A stretch of 24,012 bases of DNA from CBFIJI01 sp965662885 (GTDB lineage Bacteria; Bacteroidota; Bacteroidia; Flavobacteriales; Flavobacteriaceae): the NCBI GenBank assembly GCA_965662885.1, contig CBFIJI010000021.1:1-24012 (forward strand). The letters are read 5' to 3'. The notes under the pieces are model-generated. The model saw only the letters and a list, made by a program, of their open reading frames with translations, did not search any database and was not told the origin of the DNA. Shown in pieces: positions 7,501 to 14,551 of the stretch (the first letter of the stretch is position 1; every line of letters starts with the position of its first letter). Made by a program: the position numbers and the translations under genes.

Positions 7501-7890
7501 TTACTTCTTTAAAATAGAAGCAATATCGGGCTTAAAGTAATTTGGCCCTTTAAGCACCTTCCCATCTTCCCTGTAAATGGGTTGCCCATCAACATCAAGT
7601 TTACTCATATTACTGCGTTGTATTTCGTCAAAAACAGCCTCCATCTTATGTTGCATTCCATGAGAAATGATCGTCCCACAAAGAATATAGAGCATATCGC
7701 CTAGGGCATCAGCCATTTCAACTTCATCATTATTTTCAACAGCTTCTAGGTATTCTTCATTCTCCTCTTTCATTAAATTATATCTTAGCTGAAGAATTTC
7801 TCTCGGTAATTTAACGGTGGGGAAATCATTAATGGTTAATCCAAAGGCAGTATGAAAATCAGTTACAGCATCAATTGGTTTTTTTATCAT
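7501..7890 (-). CDS. MazG-like nucleoside triphosphate pyrophosphohydrolase
   Basis: This small all-alpha NTP pyrophosphohydrolase (129 residues) probably belongs to the MazG/PRA-PH superfamily. The magnesium-binding pattern is visible as EExxE in KEENEEYLEA and ExxD in EMADALGD, with the helical segment LGDMLYILCGTIISHG following. The C-terminal part has a conserved-looking tail (DGQPIYREDGKVLKGPNYFKP). Members clear non-canonical or surplus (d)NTPs; the substrate cannot be told from sequence. It is not a HisE fusion. It converges on ilvE with stop codons end to end. The plus-strand two-gene unit with crcB diverges from it across 56 nt. Confidence 0.85.
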   Translation of the reverse strand: MIKKPIDAVTDFHTAFGLTINDFPTVKLPREILQLRYNLMKEENEEYLEAVENNDEVEMADALGDMLYILCGTIISHGMQHKMEAVFDEIQRSNMSKLDVDGQPIYREDGKVLKGPNYFKPDIASILKK

Positions 7891-7946
7891 CTTTGTCAGG
7901 TATTTGTTTAACTATTTAAGCGCATAAATTAAATAAAAAAAAGGAT

Positions 7947-8138
7947 ATGTTTTCAACAGGTCAACTGGGTTTTGCACTATTTTTTGTCATTGCATTTACG
8001 ACGATGATTATTATCAGTTATCGTAAAGACAAGTCTAACCAACAACAGTACTTTAAAGGAAGCTATAAGATCTTAATCAGTTTTGTTATTGCTCTGCTTG
8101 TCTTATTTATGATAAAGTATTTTACACAAAGTAATTAA
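7947..8138 (+). CDS. Small two-helix membrane protein upstream of crcB (unknown function)
   Basis: This 63-residue ORF has two clear hydrophobic helices (GFALFFVIAFTTMIIISY and ILISFVIALLVLFMIKYF) joined by a polar, Lys/Gln-rich loop (RKDKSNQQQYFKGS). It fills the gap before crcB in the same orientation and ends 7 nt before the crcB ATG, so the two are very likely cotranscribed. I do not recognise a characterised family. The positive-inside rule puts the loop in the cytoplasm. The length, composition and operon position support a real gene; any role in fluoride export is only an inference from position. Confidence 0.75.
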   Translation: MFSTGQLGFALFFVIAFTTMIIISYRKDKSNQQQYFKGSYKILISFVIALLVLFMIKYFTQSN

Positions 8139-8145
8139 TCCACCA

Positions 8146-8520
8146 ATGAAACAAATCTTAATCGTTTTTTTGGGGGGTGGTTTTGGAACGGTCATTCGCT
8201 ATGTTTTTACAAAATATATTTTTGAGCCTACCACCAACTTTCCATGGGCAACATTTACCGTTAACCTATTGGGATGTCTCTGTATTGGTTTTTTTATGGG
8301 TTATTTTATAAAGATGGAACTTTTAAAATCCGATATAGCCTTATTCTTTACTGTTGGATTTTGTGGAGGGCTCACCACTTTCTCCACCTTTACCAATGAA
8401 AACTTTAATTTTCTTTCCCAAGGAAACCTTCTTCCCTTTTTTCTTTACACCTTGACAAGTATTGTTCTAGGCTTGGGATTTCTTTTTATTGGATTTTGGC
8501 TCAGTCGTGTCACAGTGTAA
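8146..8520 (+). CDS. crcB: Fluoride channel CrcB/Fluc
   Basis: This is a dual-topology fluoride-specific channel that lets F- leave the cell; Fluc proteins of this size (124 residues) work as antiparallel dimers. Four hydrophobic helices are seen. Family signatures are GGGFGTVIRY at the N-terminus, the FPWATFTVNLLGCLCIGFF helix containing the conserved Asn, and GFCGGLTTFSTFTNE, which includes the central Na+-site/Phe-box region. It forms an operon with the two-helix ORF 7 nt upstream. I could not identify a fluoride riboswitch ahead of the pair. Confidence 0.95.
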   Translation: MKQILIVFLGGGFGTVIRYVFTKYIFEPTTNFPWATFTVNLLGCLCIGFFMGYFIKMELLKSDIALFFTVGFCGGLTTFSTFTNENFNFLSQGNLLPFFLYTLTSIVLGLGFLFIGFWLSRVTV

Positions 8521-8682
8521 TCCAAACACTTTTCCAGTCCCTAAAATGCACACATTACGATAAAACCATCTATTAAGTATTCAATATTATATTTAAAACA
8601 ATAAGTATTTTATAAATTTCACCCCAAATAAATACCACTCTTCAAAATATTTACATTAAAAATTTACAATATCGTAAAACTC

Positions 8683-8700
8683 GATTTAAACTGATTTAAA
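8683..8700 (+). repeat. Tandem GATTTAAA direct repeat upstream of amt
   Basis: GATTTAAA occurs twice, separated by 2 nt (cGATTTAAAct GATTTAAA), so the copies are spaced 10 bp apart, about one helical turn, roughly 65-80 nt before the amt start codon. This geometry suits a dimeric regulator or tandem site, but in AT-rich DNA chance is a real alternative. Confidence 0.3.
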
Positions 8701-8723
8701 GTGTTTATCTAAATATCGATCGT

Positions 8724-8761
8724 AGAATATATTTACCCCGATTAAACAAAATATATATTCT
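8724..8761 (+). promoter_or_regulatory. Inverted repeat directly before the amt start codon
   Basis: Perfect 9-bp arms AGAATATAT (8724-8732) and ATATATTCT (8753-8761) flank a 20-nt loop. The 3' arm ends 1 nt before the ATG at 8763. It could act as an operator or a start-codon-proximal RNA hairpin. A near-consensus -7 box (TATATTTA, 8728-8735) overlaps the left arm. The rest of 8521-8762 is AT-rich and holds no gene that I can see. Confidence 0.35.
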
Positions 8762-8762
8762 T

Positions 8763-10040
8763 ATGATTAACTCTTTATTCACTTTAAACACTGCGGTAGA
8801 TGTTAATGATGACTTTACAATGCTTTGGATTTTATTATCCGGAATACTTGTATTCTTCATGCAAGCTGGTTTTACTCTCGTAGAATCTGGCTTTACAAGA
8901 TCTAAAAATGCAGTAAACATTTCAATGAAAAATATTCTTGACATCAGTGTCGGGACAATTTCTTTTTGGGTATTGGGATATGGCCTAATGTATGGCCAAA
9001 CCAATGGCTATTTTGCAACAGGAGATCTCTTCTTTAATCCTGGCGATGGACCACACGATGTATTCTTCCAAACGGTATTCTGTGCTACTGCCGCAACAAT
9101 TGTATCTGGAGCGATTGCAGGAAGAACAAAATATACGACTTATGTGTTCTTTACTATATTAATGACTGCTCTTATTTATCCGATCTCAGGAGGATGGCAA
9201 TGGAATGGAGACGGTTGGTTAGCAAAACTTGGATTTATTGACTTTGCAGGGTCTTCAATTGTGCATTCTGTAGGTGGATGGGCTGCTTTAGTTGGTGCGT
9301 GGATGGTTGGACCTCGTTTAGGTAAATACGTGAACGGAAAGTCTAATGTAATTCCTGGGCATAACCTTCTACTTGGAGCACTTGGAGTATTTATCCTTTG
9401 GTTAGGATGGTTTGGTTTTAACGGTGGATCTCAACTTGCTTGGGGTGGTGCTGACTCTGTTGCGGCTTCAGCCGTAGTTATGGTTACTAACATTGCTGCT
9501 GCTGCAGGAGCTGTTGGAGCGATGGCTTTAACTTGGATTAAAGATGGTAAACCCAATTTAGGAATGACCCTAAATGGTGCAATCGCTGGTTTGGTGGCCA
9601 TTACTGCTGGTTGTGGTAATATGACTTTTGGTGGCGGTTTCTTTGCAGGTCTTGTTGGAGGAATTATCGTTGTTCTTTCTATTGAATTTATTGACAAAGT
9701 ATTAAAAATTGACGATGCTGTTGGTGCTGCTTCTGCTCATGGAGTTGTAGGTGCTTGGGGAACATTAGTGATCGGTATTTGGGGTGTTGATGGTGATACA
9801 GGTATTGGTTTCCTAAACGGTGGTGGTTTTTCTCAGTTTGGAATCCAAGCCATTGGAGTTGCTGCTTACGGCGCTTGGGCTACAATTACTGCGCTTATTG
9901 GATTCTTTATTCTTAAGAAAACATTAGGATTAAGAGTTTCTGAAGAAGACGAAATCAAAGGTCTTGATGAAACAGAACACGGTATTGGTGGTTTTGAAGG
10001 TGGTGGATTTGAAGCTTGGATGAAGGATAACACAAAATAA
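8763..10040 (+). CDS. amt: Ammonium transporter (Amt family), first copy
   Basis: This inner-membrane channel-type transporter imports NH4+/NH3. The 425-residue protein has 11 predicted helices and no cleaved signal peptide. The pore twin-histidine pair is visible as H168 in SSIVHSVGGWAALVG and H326 in AASAHGVVGAWGTL. The Phe-gate helix FFQTVFCATAATIVSGAI and the signature FGFNGGSQLAWGG are present. The cytoplasmic C-terminus (GLRVSEEDEIKGLDETEHG) is the part that docks P-II proteins in studied homologues. A Gly-rich tail, GIGGFEGGGFEAW, ends it. It is the first gene of the nitrogen cluster, 33 nt before the beta-barrel gene. No GG-N10-GC sigma-54 site is seen upstream. Confidence 0.97.
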   Translation: MINSLFTLNTAVDVNDDFTMLWILLSGILVFFMQAGFTLVESGFTRSKNAVNISMKNILDISVGTISFWVLGYGLMYGQTNGYFATGDLFFNPGDGPHDVFFQTVFCATAATIVSGAIAGRTKYTTYVFFTILMTALIYPISGGWQWNGDGWLAKLGFIDFAGSSIVHSVGGWAALVGAWMVGPRLGKYVNGKSNVIPGHNLLLGALGVFILWLGWFGFNGGSQLAWGGADSVAASAVVMVTNIAAAAGAVGAMALTWIKDGKPNLGMTLNGAIAGLVAITAGCGNMTFGGGFFAGLVGGIIVVLSIEFIDKVLKIDDAVGAASAHGVVGAWGTLVIGIWGVDGDTGIGFLNGGGFSQFGIQAIGVAAYGAWATITALIGFFILKKTLGLRVSEEDEIKGLDETEHGIGGFEGGGFEAWMKDNTK

Positions 10041-10073
10041 TAATAACTAACTATATAATTAAACTTAAATTTT

Positions 10074-11081
10074 ATGAAAAATTTTAAAACTCTCGTATTG
10101 TCATTTGCAGCCGCATTAGTAACTTTTAATGCTGCTTTTGCTCAAGAAGAAGAACCAACTTTCTCTGTATCGGGAAGTATTGACACTTATGCGCGTTATA
10201 ACTTTTCTGACGAGCAACTTCAGGCCCCTGGTACTTCTTTTGCACAGCTTCCTGGTTTTTCCTTAGGAATGGCAAACGTAATCCTTTCTTATGAAGGTGA
10301 GAAAGTAGGGTTTGTGGCTGATTTTGTTTATGGCCCTAGAGGTACTGAAGCAGTATTTGGATCAGCTGGATCTTCCAACATAATCAATCAATTATATGTT
10401 TACATGAATGTTTCTGAAAGTTTAACGCTTACCATGGGTAACTTTAACACCTTCTTAGGGTACGAAGTGATCTCTCCTGTTGGAAACTTTAACTATTCCA
10501 CTTCATACATGTTCTCTTACGGACCTTTCTCTCACACAGGGATTAAAGCAGATTATGCTATCAATGACGATTGGTCGTTAATGCTCGGGTTAATGAATCC
10601 AACCGACATGACTGAATTTAACTTCCTTGACGAATATATGTTTGGTGCACAGTTAGGTTTCTACGGTCAATACTTAAACTTGTTAACAGGAATGGGATAT
10701 ACACAAATTGACTATACTGGAGGATTTGATCTTTCTGATAGCTTTTTCTTAGGAATCAACGCAACTTCAGCTAGTGTAGCTGACAGTGATGCCGGATTTT
10801 CGGGAATTGCCTTATATCCACAGCTAGCTGTTTCTGATACTTTCAGTATTGGTTTAAGAGGGGAACTGTTCTCTGAAACAGAAGACTTCACGGGTGTATT
10901 TGGTGCAACTGAAGCAGATAACTTTTCACTAACAATTACGGGAAGTGCTGAAGTAGGTGGTCTAACCATCAAGCCTGAATTTCGTGTCGACTCAGCTTCG
11001 GAAGAAATTTTCTTAGGTTCTGAATTAGCTCCAAGTACTAGTTTAGCCTCTTTCTTAGTAGCTGCTATCTACGCTTTCTAG
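10074..11081 (+). CDS. Outer-membrane beta-barrel protein, putative porin of the ammonium locus
   Basis: The 335-residue protein starts with a signal peptide (MKNFKTLVLSFAAALVTFNA, cleaved near AFA/QEEE). It continues with alternating polar/hydrophobic beta-strand segments rich in Gly, Tyr and Phe (for example FSVSGSIDTYARYNF, LTLTMGNFNTFLGYE, NLLTGMGYTQIDYTGG). It ends with a terminal aromatic residue (VAAIYAF), the usual outer-membrane barrel C-terminus. It resembles the Bacteroidota BBP2-type putative porins. It lies 33 nt after amt and is closed by a strong terminator, so it is probably cotranscribed with amt and could let ammonium or small nitrogen compounds through the outer membrane. 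The barrel call is good; the transported compound is inference. Confidence 0.85.
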   Translation: MKNFKTLVLSFAAALVTFNAAFAQEEEPTFSVSGSIDTYARYNFSDEQLQAPGTSFAQLPGFSLGMANVILSYEGEKVGFVADFVYGPRGTEAVFGSAGSSNIINQLYVYMNVSESLTLTMGNFNTFLGYEVISPVGNFNYSTSYMFSYGPFSHTGIKADYAINDDWSLMLGLMNPTDMTEFNFLDEYMFGAQLGFYGQYLNLLTGMGYTQIDYTGGFDLSDSFFLGINATSASVADSDAGFSGIALYPQLAVSDTFSIGLRGELFSETEDFTGVFGATEADNFSLTITGSAEVGGLTIKPEFRVDSASEEIFLGSELAPSTSLASFLVAAIYAF

Positions 11082-11110
11082 AAAAAATAAAACACCTTTT
11101 GAAAAATTTC

Positions 11111-11145
11111 ACCCCCTGACCTTTAGGTTGGGGGGTTGTTTATTT
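11111..11145 (+). terminator. Rho-independent terminator after the amt-porin unit
   Basis: A GC-rich stem (ACCCCCTGACC, TTTA loop, GGTTGGGGGGT; 11111-11136) with two G-T pairs is followed by TTGTTTATTTTG. It starts 30 nt after the barrel gene and separates amt-porin from the P-II/second amt unit. Confidence 0.85.
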
Positions 11146-11208
11146 TGTAACATTTTTTTAAAAAAACTTTAGCTTCTGATAAATAAATTCCTCTTTCAAT
11201 GAAAAATT

Positions 11209-11216
11209 TAATTTTG
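11209..11216 (+). promoter_or_regulatory. Candidate promoter of the P-II/amt unit
   Basis: TAATTTTG matches the Bacteroidota -7 consensus, giving a start near 11223 and a leader of about 54 nt before the ATG at 11277. It follows a strong terminator, so a promoter is needed here. A clear TTG at -33 is missing. Its position rules out the upstream in-frame ATG at 11199 as the translation start. Confidence 0.45.
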
Positions 11217-11217
11217 C

Positions 11218-11240
11218 AGCTAATAATTAATATTATTGCT
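11218..11240 (+). promoter_or_regulatory. Inverted repeat overlapping the predicted P-II transcription start
   Basis: AGC(T)AATAAT - TAAT - ATTATTGCT forms a 9-bp palindrome with one bulged T, placed immediately after the candidate -7 box. An operator for a repressor or a hairpin at the 5' end of the mRNA are both possible. The low sequence complexity limits confidence. Confidence 0.35.
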
Positions 11241-11276
11241 TTACATAAATATGTAACAATAATAAAACGAACTATT

Positions 11277-11615
11277 ATGAAAAAAATCGAAGCCATTATT
11301 CGTAAATCAAAATTTAATGAAGTTAAAGAAGCACTTCATCAAGTTGAAGTTAACTTCTTCAGCTATTGGGACGTTACAGGCGTTGGAAACGAAAAAGAAG
11401 GGCATGTCTATAGAGGTATTGCTTACAGTACCTCAGAAATACAAAGACGTTATCTATCTGTTGTTGTCTCCGATGAGTTTGTTGAACGAACCATAGAAGC
11501 CATCTTAAAACATGGAGCAACCGATCGTGTTGGTGATGGTAAAATTTTTGTCTTACCGGTCGAAAATGCATATCGTATTCGAACAGGAGAAAGCGGAACT
11601 AAGTCATTAAACTAA
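11277..11615 (+). CDS. P-II family nitrogen regulatory protein (divergent GlnK type)
   Basis: This trimeric signal protein reads 2-oxoglutarate and ATP/ADP and, beside amt genes, usually blocks the Amt pore. The start ATG at 11277 (MKKIEAIIRKSKF) gives 112 residues, the family length; the frame is open upstream to 11199 but that lies before the predicted promoter. Conserved features are the T-loop YRG (45-47) with Y50 in the place of E. coli Tyr51, the ATP-binding VGDGKIFV (85-92) and RIRTGE near the end. Unusual features are NFFSYWDVTGVG before the T-loop, Glu where E. coli has Gln39, and Arg where it has Lys58. It precedes the second amt by 15 nt, so they are cotranscribed. Confidence 0.93.
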   Translation: MKKIEAIIRKSKFNEVKEALHQVEVNFFSYWDVTGVGNEKEGHVYRGIAYSTSEIQRRYLSVVVSDEFVERTIEAILKHGATDRVGDGKIFVLPVENAYRIRTGESGTKSLN

Positions 11616-11630
11616 ATTATATATCTAATA

Positions 11631-12869
11631 ATGGAAACTACTATATTAACAATCAATAATGTATGGATGATGGTCTGTACTGCCCTCGTGTTTTTTATGC
11701 ACTTAGGGTTCTCTTTTTTAGAAATCGGTCTTACCCGACAAAAAAACACCATCAACATTTTATTTAAAAACTTTTTTGTAATCACCATGGGACTTATCGT
11801 CTATTGTATTGGTGGTTTTAACCTAATGTATCCAGGATTTGAAGATGGAAGTTTAGGAATTTTAAAATTTGCAGGTTTTGGAATTGCAGCTCCCGAAGGA
11901 GGAATGGAATTTGGATATGCTGACGGAGGCTATACCTGGTGGACTGATTTCCTCTTTCAAGGAATGTTTGCGGCCACTGCGGCAACTATTGTTTCTGGTG
12001 CCGTAGCGGAACGAATTAAACTCAATTCCTTTATGCTTTTTTCCTTGCTTTACGTAGGTCTAGTTTATCCGATTGTTGGATCATGGAAATGGGGTGCAGG
12101 GTTTTTAGACGGATGGGGATTTTATGACTTTGCAGGATCCACCTTAGTTCATTCCGTTGGAGGATGGGCCGCTTTAATTGCCGTTTATCTTCTTGGTGCG
12201 CGTATTGGAAAATTTGATAGTGATGGGAAATCAAGAGCTATCCCAGGGCACAATCTTCCCTTGGCCTCTGCCGGAGTCTTAATCCTATGGCTTGGATGGT
12301 TTGGATTTAATGGAGGTTCAGTACTTTCAGCCGACCCAGAACTTACCTCTCTAACCTTGGTTACCACATCACTTGCAGCAGCTGCAGGGGGTCTTGCAGC
12401 CGCTATGTTCTCCAATGTTTTGTATAAAAATATTGATCTTACCATGTTTATGAATGGAATACTTGGTGGATTGGTTGGAATTACTGCCGGTGCTGACCAA
12501 ATGAGCCCACTTGATGCTATTGCCATTGGAGCCATTGCTGGTATCATTGTGGTCTTAGGAATTTCACTTATCGATCGTCTAAAATTAGATGATCCCGTTG
12601 GAGCTATCGCCGTTCACTTAATCTGTGGAATTTGGGGAACACTTGCAGTAGGTCTCTTTGGAGCTATGGCAGGAGTCAACCAATTTTTAATTCAACTTGC
12701 AGGTGTTGGAATCGTTGGTGCTTTTTGTGTCATCACTTCTTTTATCCTACTTTTTACCATTAAAAAAACGATCGGATTACGTGTAGATGCTGAGGAAGAA
12801 ACCAAAGGTTTAGACCTCGCAGAACACGGAATGGAAGCGTATGCTGATTTTAAAATGGGACAAAATTAA
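11631..12869 (+). CDS. amt: Ammonium transporter (Amt family), second copy
   Basis: This second Amt channel has 412 residues and is clearly diverged from the first. Twin pore histidines are H174 (STLVHSVGGWAAL) and H329 (AIAVHLICGIWGTL). The Phe-gate helix FQGMFAATAATIVSGAVAER, IPGHNLPLASAGVLILWLGW and FGFNGGSVLSA are present. The C-terminus GLRVDAEEETKGLDLAEHG is the docking tail, without the Gly-rich extension of copy one. The loop before TM3 (about 68-105) is longer than in copy one. It lies 15 nt after the P-II gene, the classical glnK-amtB order, so this copy is the more likely direct P-II target. A strong terminator follows. Confidence 0.97.
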   Translation: METTILTINNVWMMVCTALVFFMHLGFSFLEIGLTRQKNTINILFKNFFVITMGLIVYCIGGFNLMYPGFEDGSLGILKFAGFGIAAPEGGMEFGYADGGYTWWTDFLFQGMFAATAATIVSGAVAERIKLNSFMLFSLLYVGLVYPIVGSWKWGAGFLDGWGFYDFAGSTLVHSVGGWAALIAVYLLGARIGKFDSDGKSRAIPGHNLPLASAGVLILWLGWFGFNGGSVLSADPELTSLTLVTTSLAAAAGGLAAAMFSNVLYKNIDLTMFMNGILGGLVGITAGADQMSPLDAIAIGAIAGIIVVLGISLIDRLKLDDPVGAIAVHLICGIWGTLAVGLFGAMAGVNQFLIQLAGVGIVGAFCVITSFILLFTIKKTIGLRVDAEEETKGLDLAEHGMEAYADFKMGQN

Positions 12870-12896
12870 AATTTAAATAGGAAGCCAGTTTTTATT

Positions 12897-12904
12897 TATA
12901 TTTG
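12897..12904 (+). promoter_or_regulatory. Candidate -7 box upstream of the amidohydrolase gene
   Basis: TATATTTG fits the consensus, but no TTG is at the -33 spacing and the perfect terminator hairpin (12918-12945) would lie just downstream of the start. A weaker TATCTTTA box at 12945-12952, after the hairpin, is an alternative promoter. Either may be chance. Confidence 0.2.
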
Positions 12905-12917
12905 AGTTTTTACGACG

Positions 12918-12945
12918 AAAACCTCCAGAATTCTGGAGGTTTTTT
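12918..12945. terminator. Terminator after the P-II/amt unit
   Basis: A perfect 13-bp self-complementary stem (AAAACCTCCAGAA/TTCTGGAGGTTTT) is followed by a T run. It sits 49 nt past the second amt and 23 nt before the amidohydrolase ATG. Because both ends are A/T runs, it could work in both directions, although no minus-strand gene needs it. Confidence 0.9.
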
Positions 12946-12967
12946 ATCTTTATAAAAATCAATACTT

Positions 12968-14536
12968 ATGAATCGCATATCCCTTATTCCTCTAATCCTT
13001 ACCGTGCTGTTTACATTAACAACGAATGCACAAGAAAAAACAAATGCCGTGGAAGGTCCTTTTTCACAGCTCATCATTCGGGGTGTTACCTTAATTAATG
13101 GAAATGGTGCACCACCGCAAGGCCCTATTGATATTGTTGTTGAAAACGATCGTATCGTAAAAATTCAAGTTGTGGGCTATCCAGGAGTTGCCATTAACGA
13201 GTCCCGCAGGCCACAGCTGTCCGCAAATGGGAAAGAGATTGATGCCACAGGGATGTATTTAATGCCCGGTTTTATTGATATGCACGGACATATTGGAGGA
13301 AAAGCACAAGGAGCTGACTGGGATTATGTTTTCAAATTATGGCTTGCCCACGGTGTCACCACTGTCAGAGAACCAAGCGGAAGAGGCGTAGAATACACCG
13401 TAGATTTGAAAAAAAGAAGTGAGAAAAATGAAATCATTGCTCCAAGGATTTTTGCATATACAGGCTTTGGTCAAGGAAGTAAGAAAAAGATTAGCACCCC
13501 AGAGCAAGCACGTGAATGGGTTCGAATGAATGCAAAAAATGGTGCTGATGGAATTAAATTCTTTGGAGCTGAACCCGAAATTATGACTGCTGCATTGGAT
13601 GAAAATAAAAAATTGGGCTTAGGCTCGGCATGTCACCACGCACAATTGAGTGTTGCACGCTGGAATGTCCTCCACTCCGCAAGAGCAGGATTGACTTCCA
13701 TGGAACATTGGTATGGGCTACCGGAAGCTTTGTTTGAAGACAAGACCGTTCAAAACTACCCGTTAGATTATAATTATCAAAATGAACAACACCGCTTCGA
13801 AGAAGCCGGAAAATTATGGCAACAGGCCGCTCCTCCCTATTCAGACCATTGGAATGCGGTTATGAATGAATTATTGGCCTTAGATTTCACCTTAGACCCC
13901 ACCTTTAATATTTACGAAGCTAGCCGTGATCTTCAACGAGCACGTCGTGCCGAATGGCATGAAGACTATACCCTACCCTCATTATGGGAGTTTTATCAAC
14001 CCAGTAAAATATCACACGGATCGTACTGGCATTATTGGGGAACAGAGCAAGAAGTTGTTTGGAAAGAGAATTACCGCCTATGGATGACTTTTATTAATGA
14101 ATATAAAAATAGAGGGGGGCGTGTAACCACAGGTTCTGATTCTGGATTTATTTTTCAATTGTATGGCTTTGCTTATGTACGTGAACTGGAACTTTTAAGG
14201 GAAGCTGGATTCCATCCGCTTGAAATCATTCGGGCAGCCACTTTAAATGGAGCAGAGGCCCTTGGAATGGATGATGAAATTGGGAGTGTAGTTGTTGGAA
14301 AAAAAGCTGATTTTGTCATTGTGGAAGAAAATCCTCTAGAGAACTTAAAAGTACTCTATGGAACTGGTGCGATTAAATTAACCGAAGATAACGAAGTAGT
14401 TCGTGTTGGAGGGGTTAAGTACACCATTCGAGATGGAGTCGTTTACGACGCCAAACAATTGCTAAAAGAAGTAAAAGAAATGGTTGACCAAGCCAAGCTA
14501 AACAAGAAATACACAATAAAACAACCGGGAATTTAA
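12968..14536 (+). CDS. Secreted metal-dependent amidohydrolase
   Basis: This amidohydrolase-superfamily enzyme (522 residues) has a signal peptide (LIPLILTVLFTLTTNAQ), so it acts in the periplasm or outside. The metal centre is visible: HxH at H106/H108 in GFIDMHGHIG, a possible carboxylated lysine K197 in DGIKFFGAE, histidines at 223/224 and H247 in SMEHWYG, and the catalytic aspartate D391 in TTGSDSGF. The flanking beta-sandwich (IIRGVTLINGNG and IGSVVVGKKADFVIV) is typical of imidazolonepropionase-like members. The insertion 250-370 is Trp/Tyr-rich and may form the substrate pocket. The substrate is unknown (cyclic amide or dipeptide by family precedent). It ends 15 nt before purU. Confidence 0.88.
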   Translation: MNRISLIPLILTVLFTLTTNAQEKTNAVEGPFSQLIIRGVTLINGNGAPPQGPIDIVVENDRIVKIQVVGYPGVAINESRRPQLSANGKEIDATGMYLMPGFIDMHGHIGGKAQGADWDYVFKLWLAHGVTTVREPSGRGVEYTVDLKKRSEKNEIIAPRIFAYTGFGQGSKKKISTPEQAREWVRMNAKNGADGIKFFGAEPEIMTAALDENKKLGLGSACHHAQLSVARWNVLHSARAGLTSMEHWYGLPEALFEDKTVQNYPLDYNYQNEQHRFEEAGKLWQQAAPPYSDHWNAVMNELLALDFTLDPTFNIYEASRDLQRARRAEWHEDYTLPSLWEFYQPSKISHGSYWHYWGTEQEVVWKENYRLWMTFINEYKNRGGRVTTGSDSGFIFQLYGFAYVRELELLREAGFHPLEIIRAATLNGAEALGMDDEIGSVVVGKKADFVIVEENPLENLKVLYGTGAIKLTEDNEVVRVGGVKYTIRDGVVYDAKQLLKEVKEMVDQAKLNKKYTIKQPGI

Positions 14537-14551
14537 ACGACCCCAAAAGGA

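Noticed and set aside
7891..7946. Fluoride riboswitch ahead of the crcB unit
   Set aside because: The 56-nt space is AT-rich and shows no recognisable crcB-motif core or pseudoknot.
9431..9697. Minus-strand frames opposite amt, the barrel and the second amt
   Set aside because: These are Ala/Pro-rich shadows of Gly/Ala-rich transporter codons with no start context or family motif.
11199..11276. Earlier ATG for the P-II gene adding 26 residues
   Set aside because: It lies ahead of the candidate promoter, the added residues do not match P-II proteins, and the ATG at 11277 gives the normal 112-residue length.
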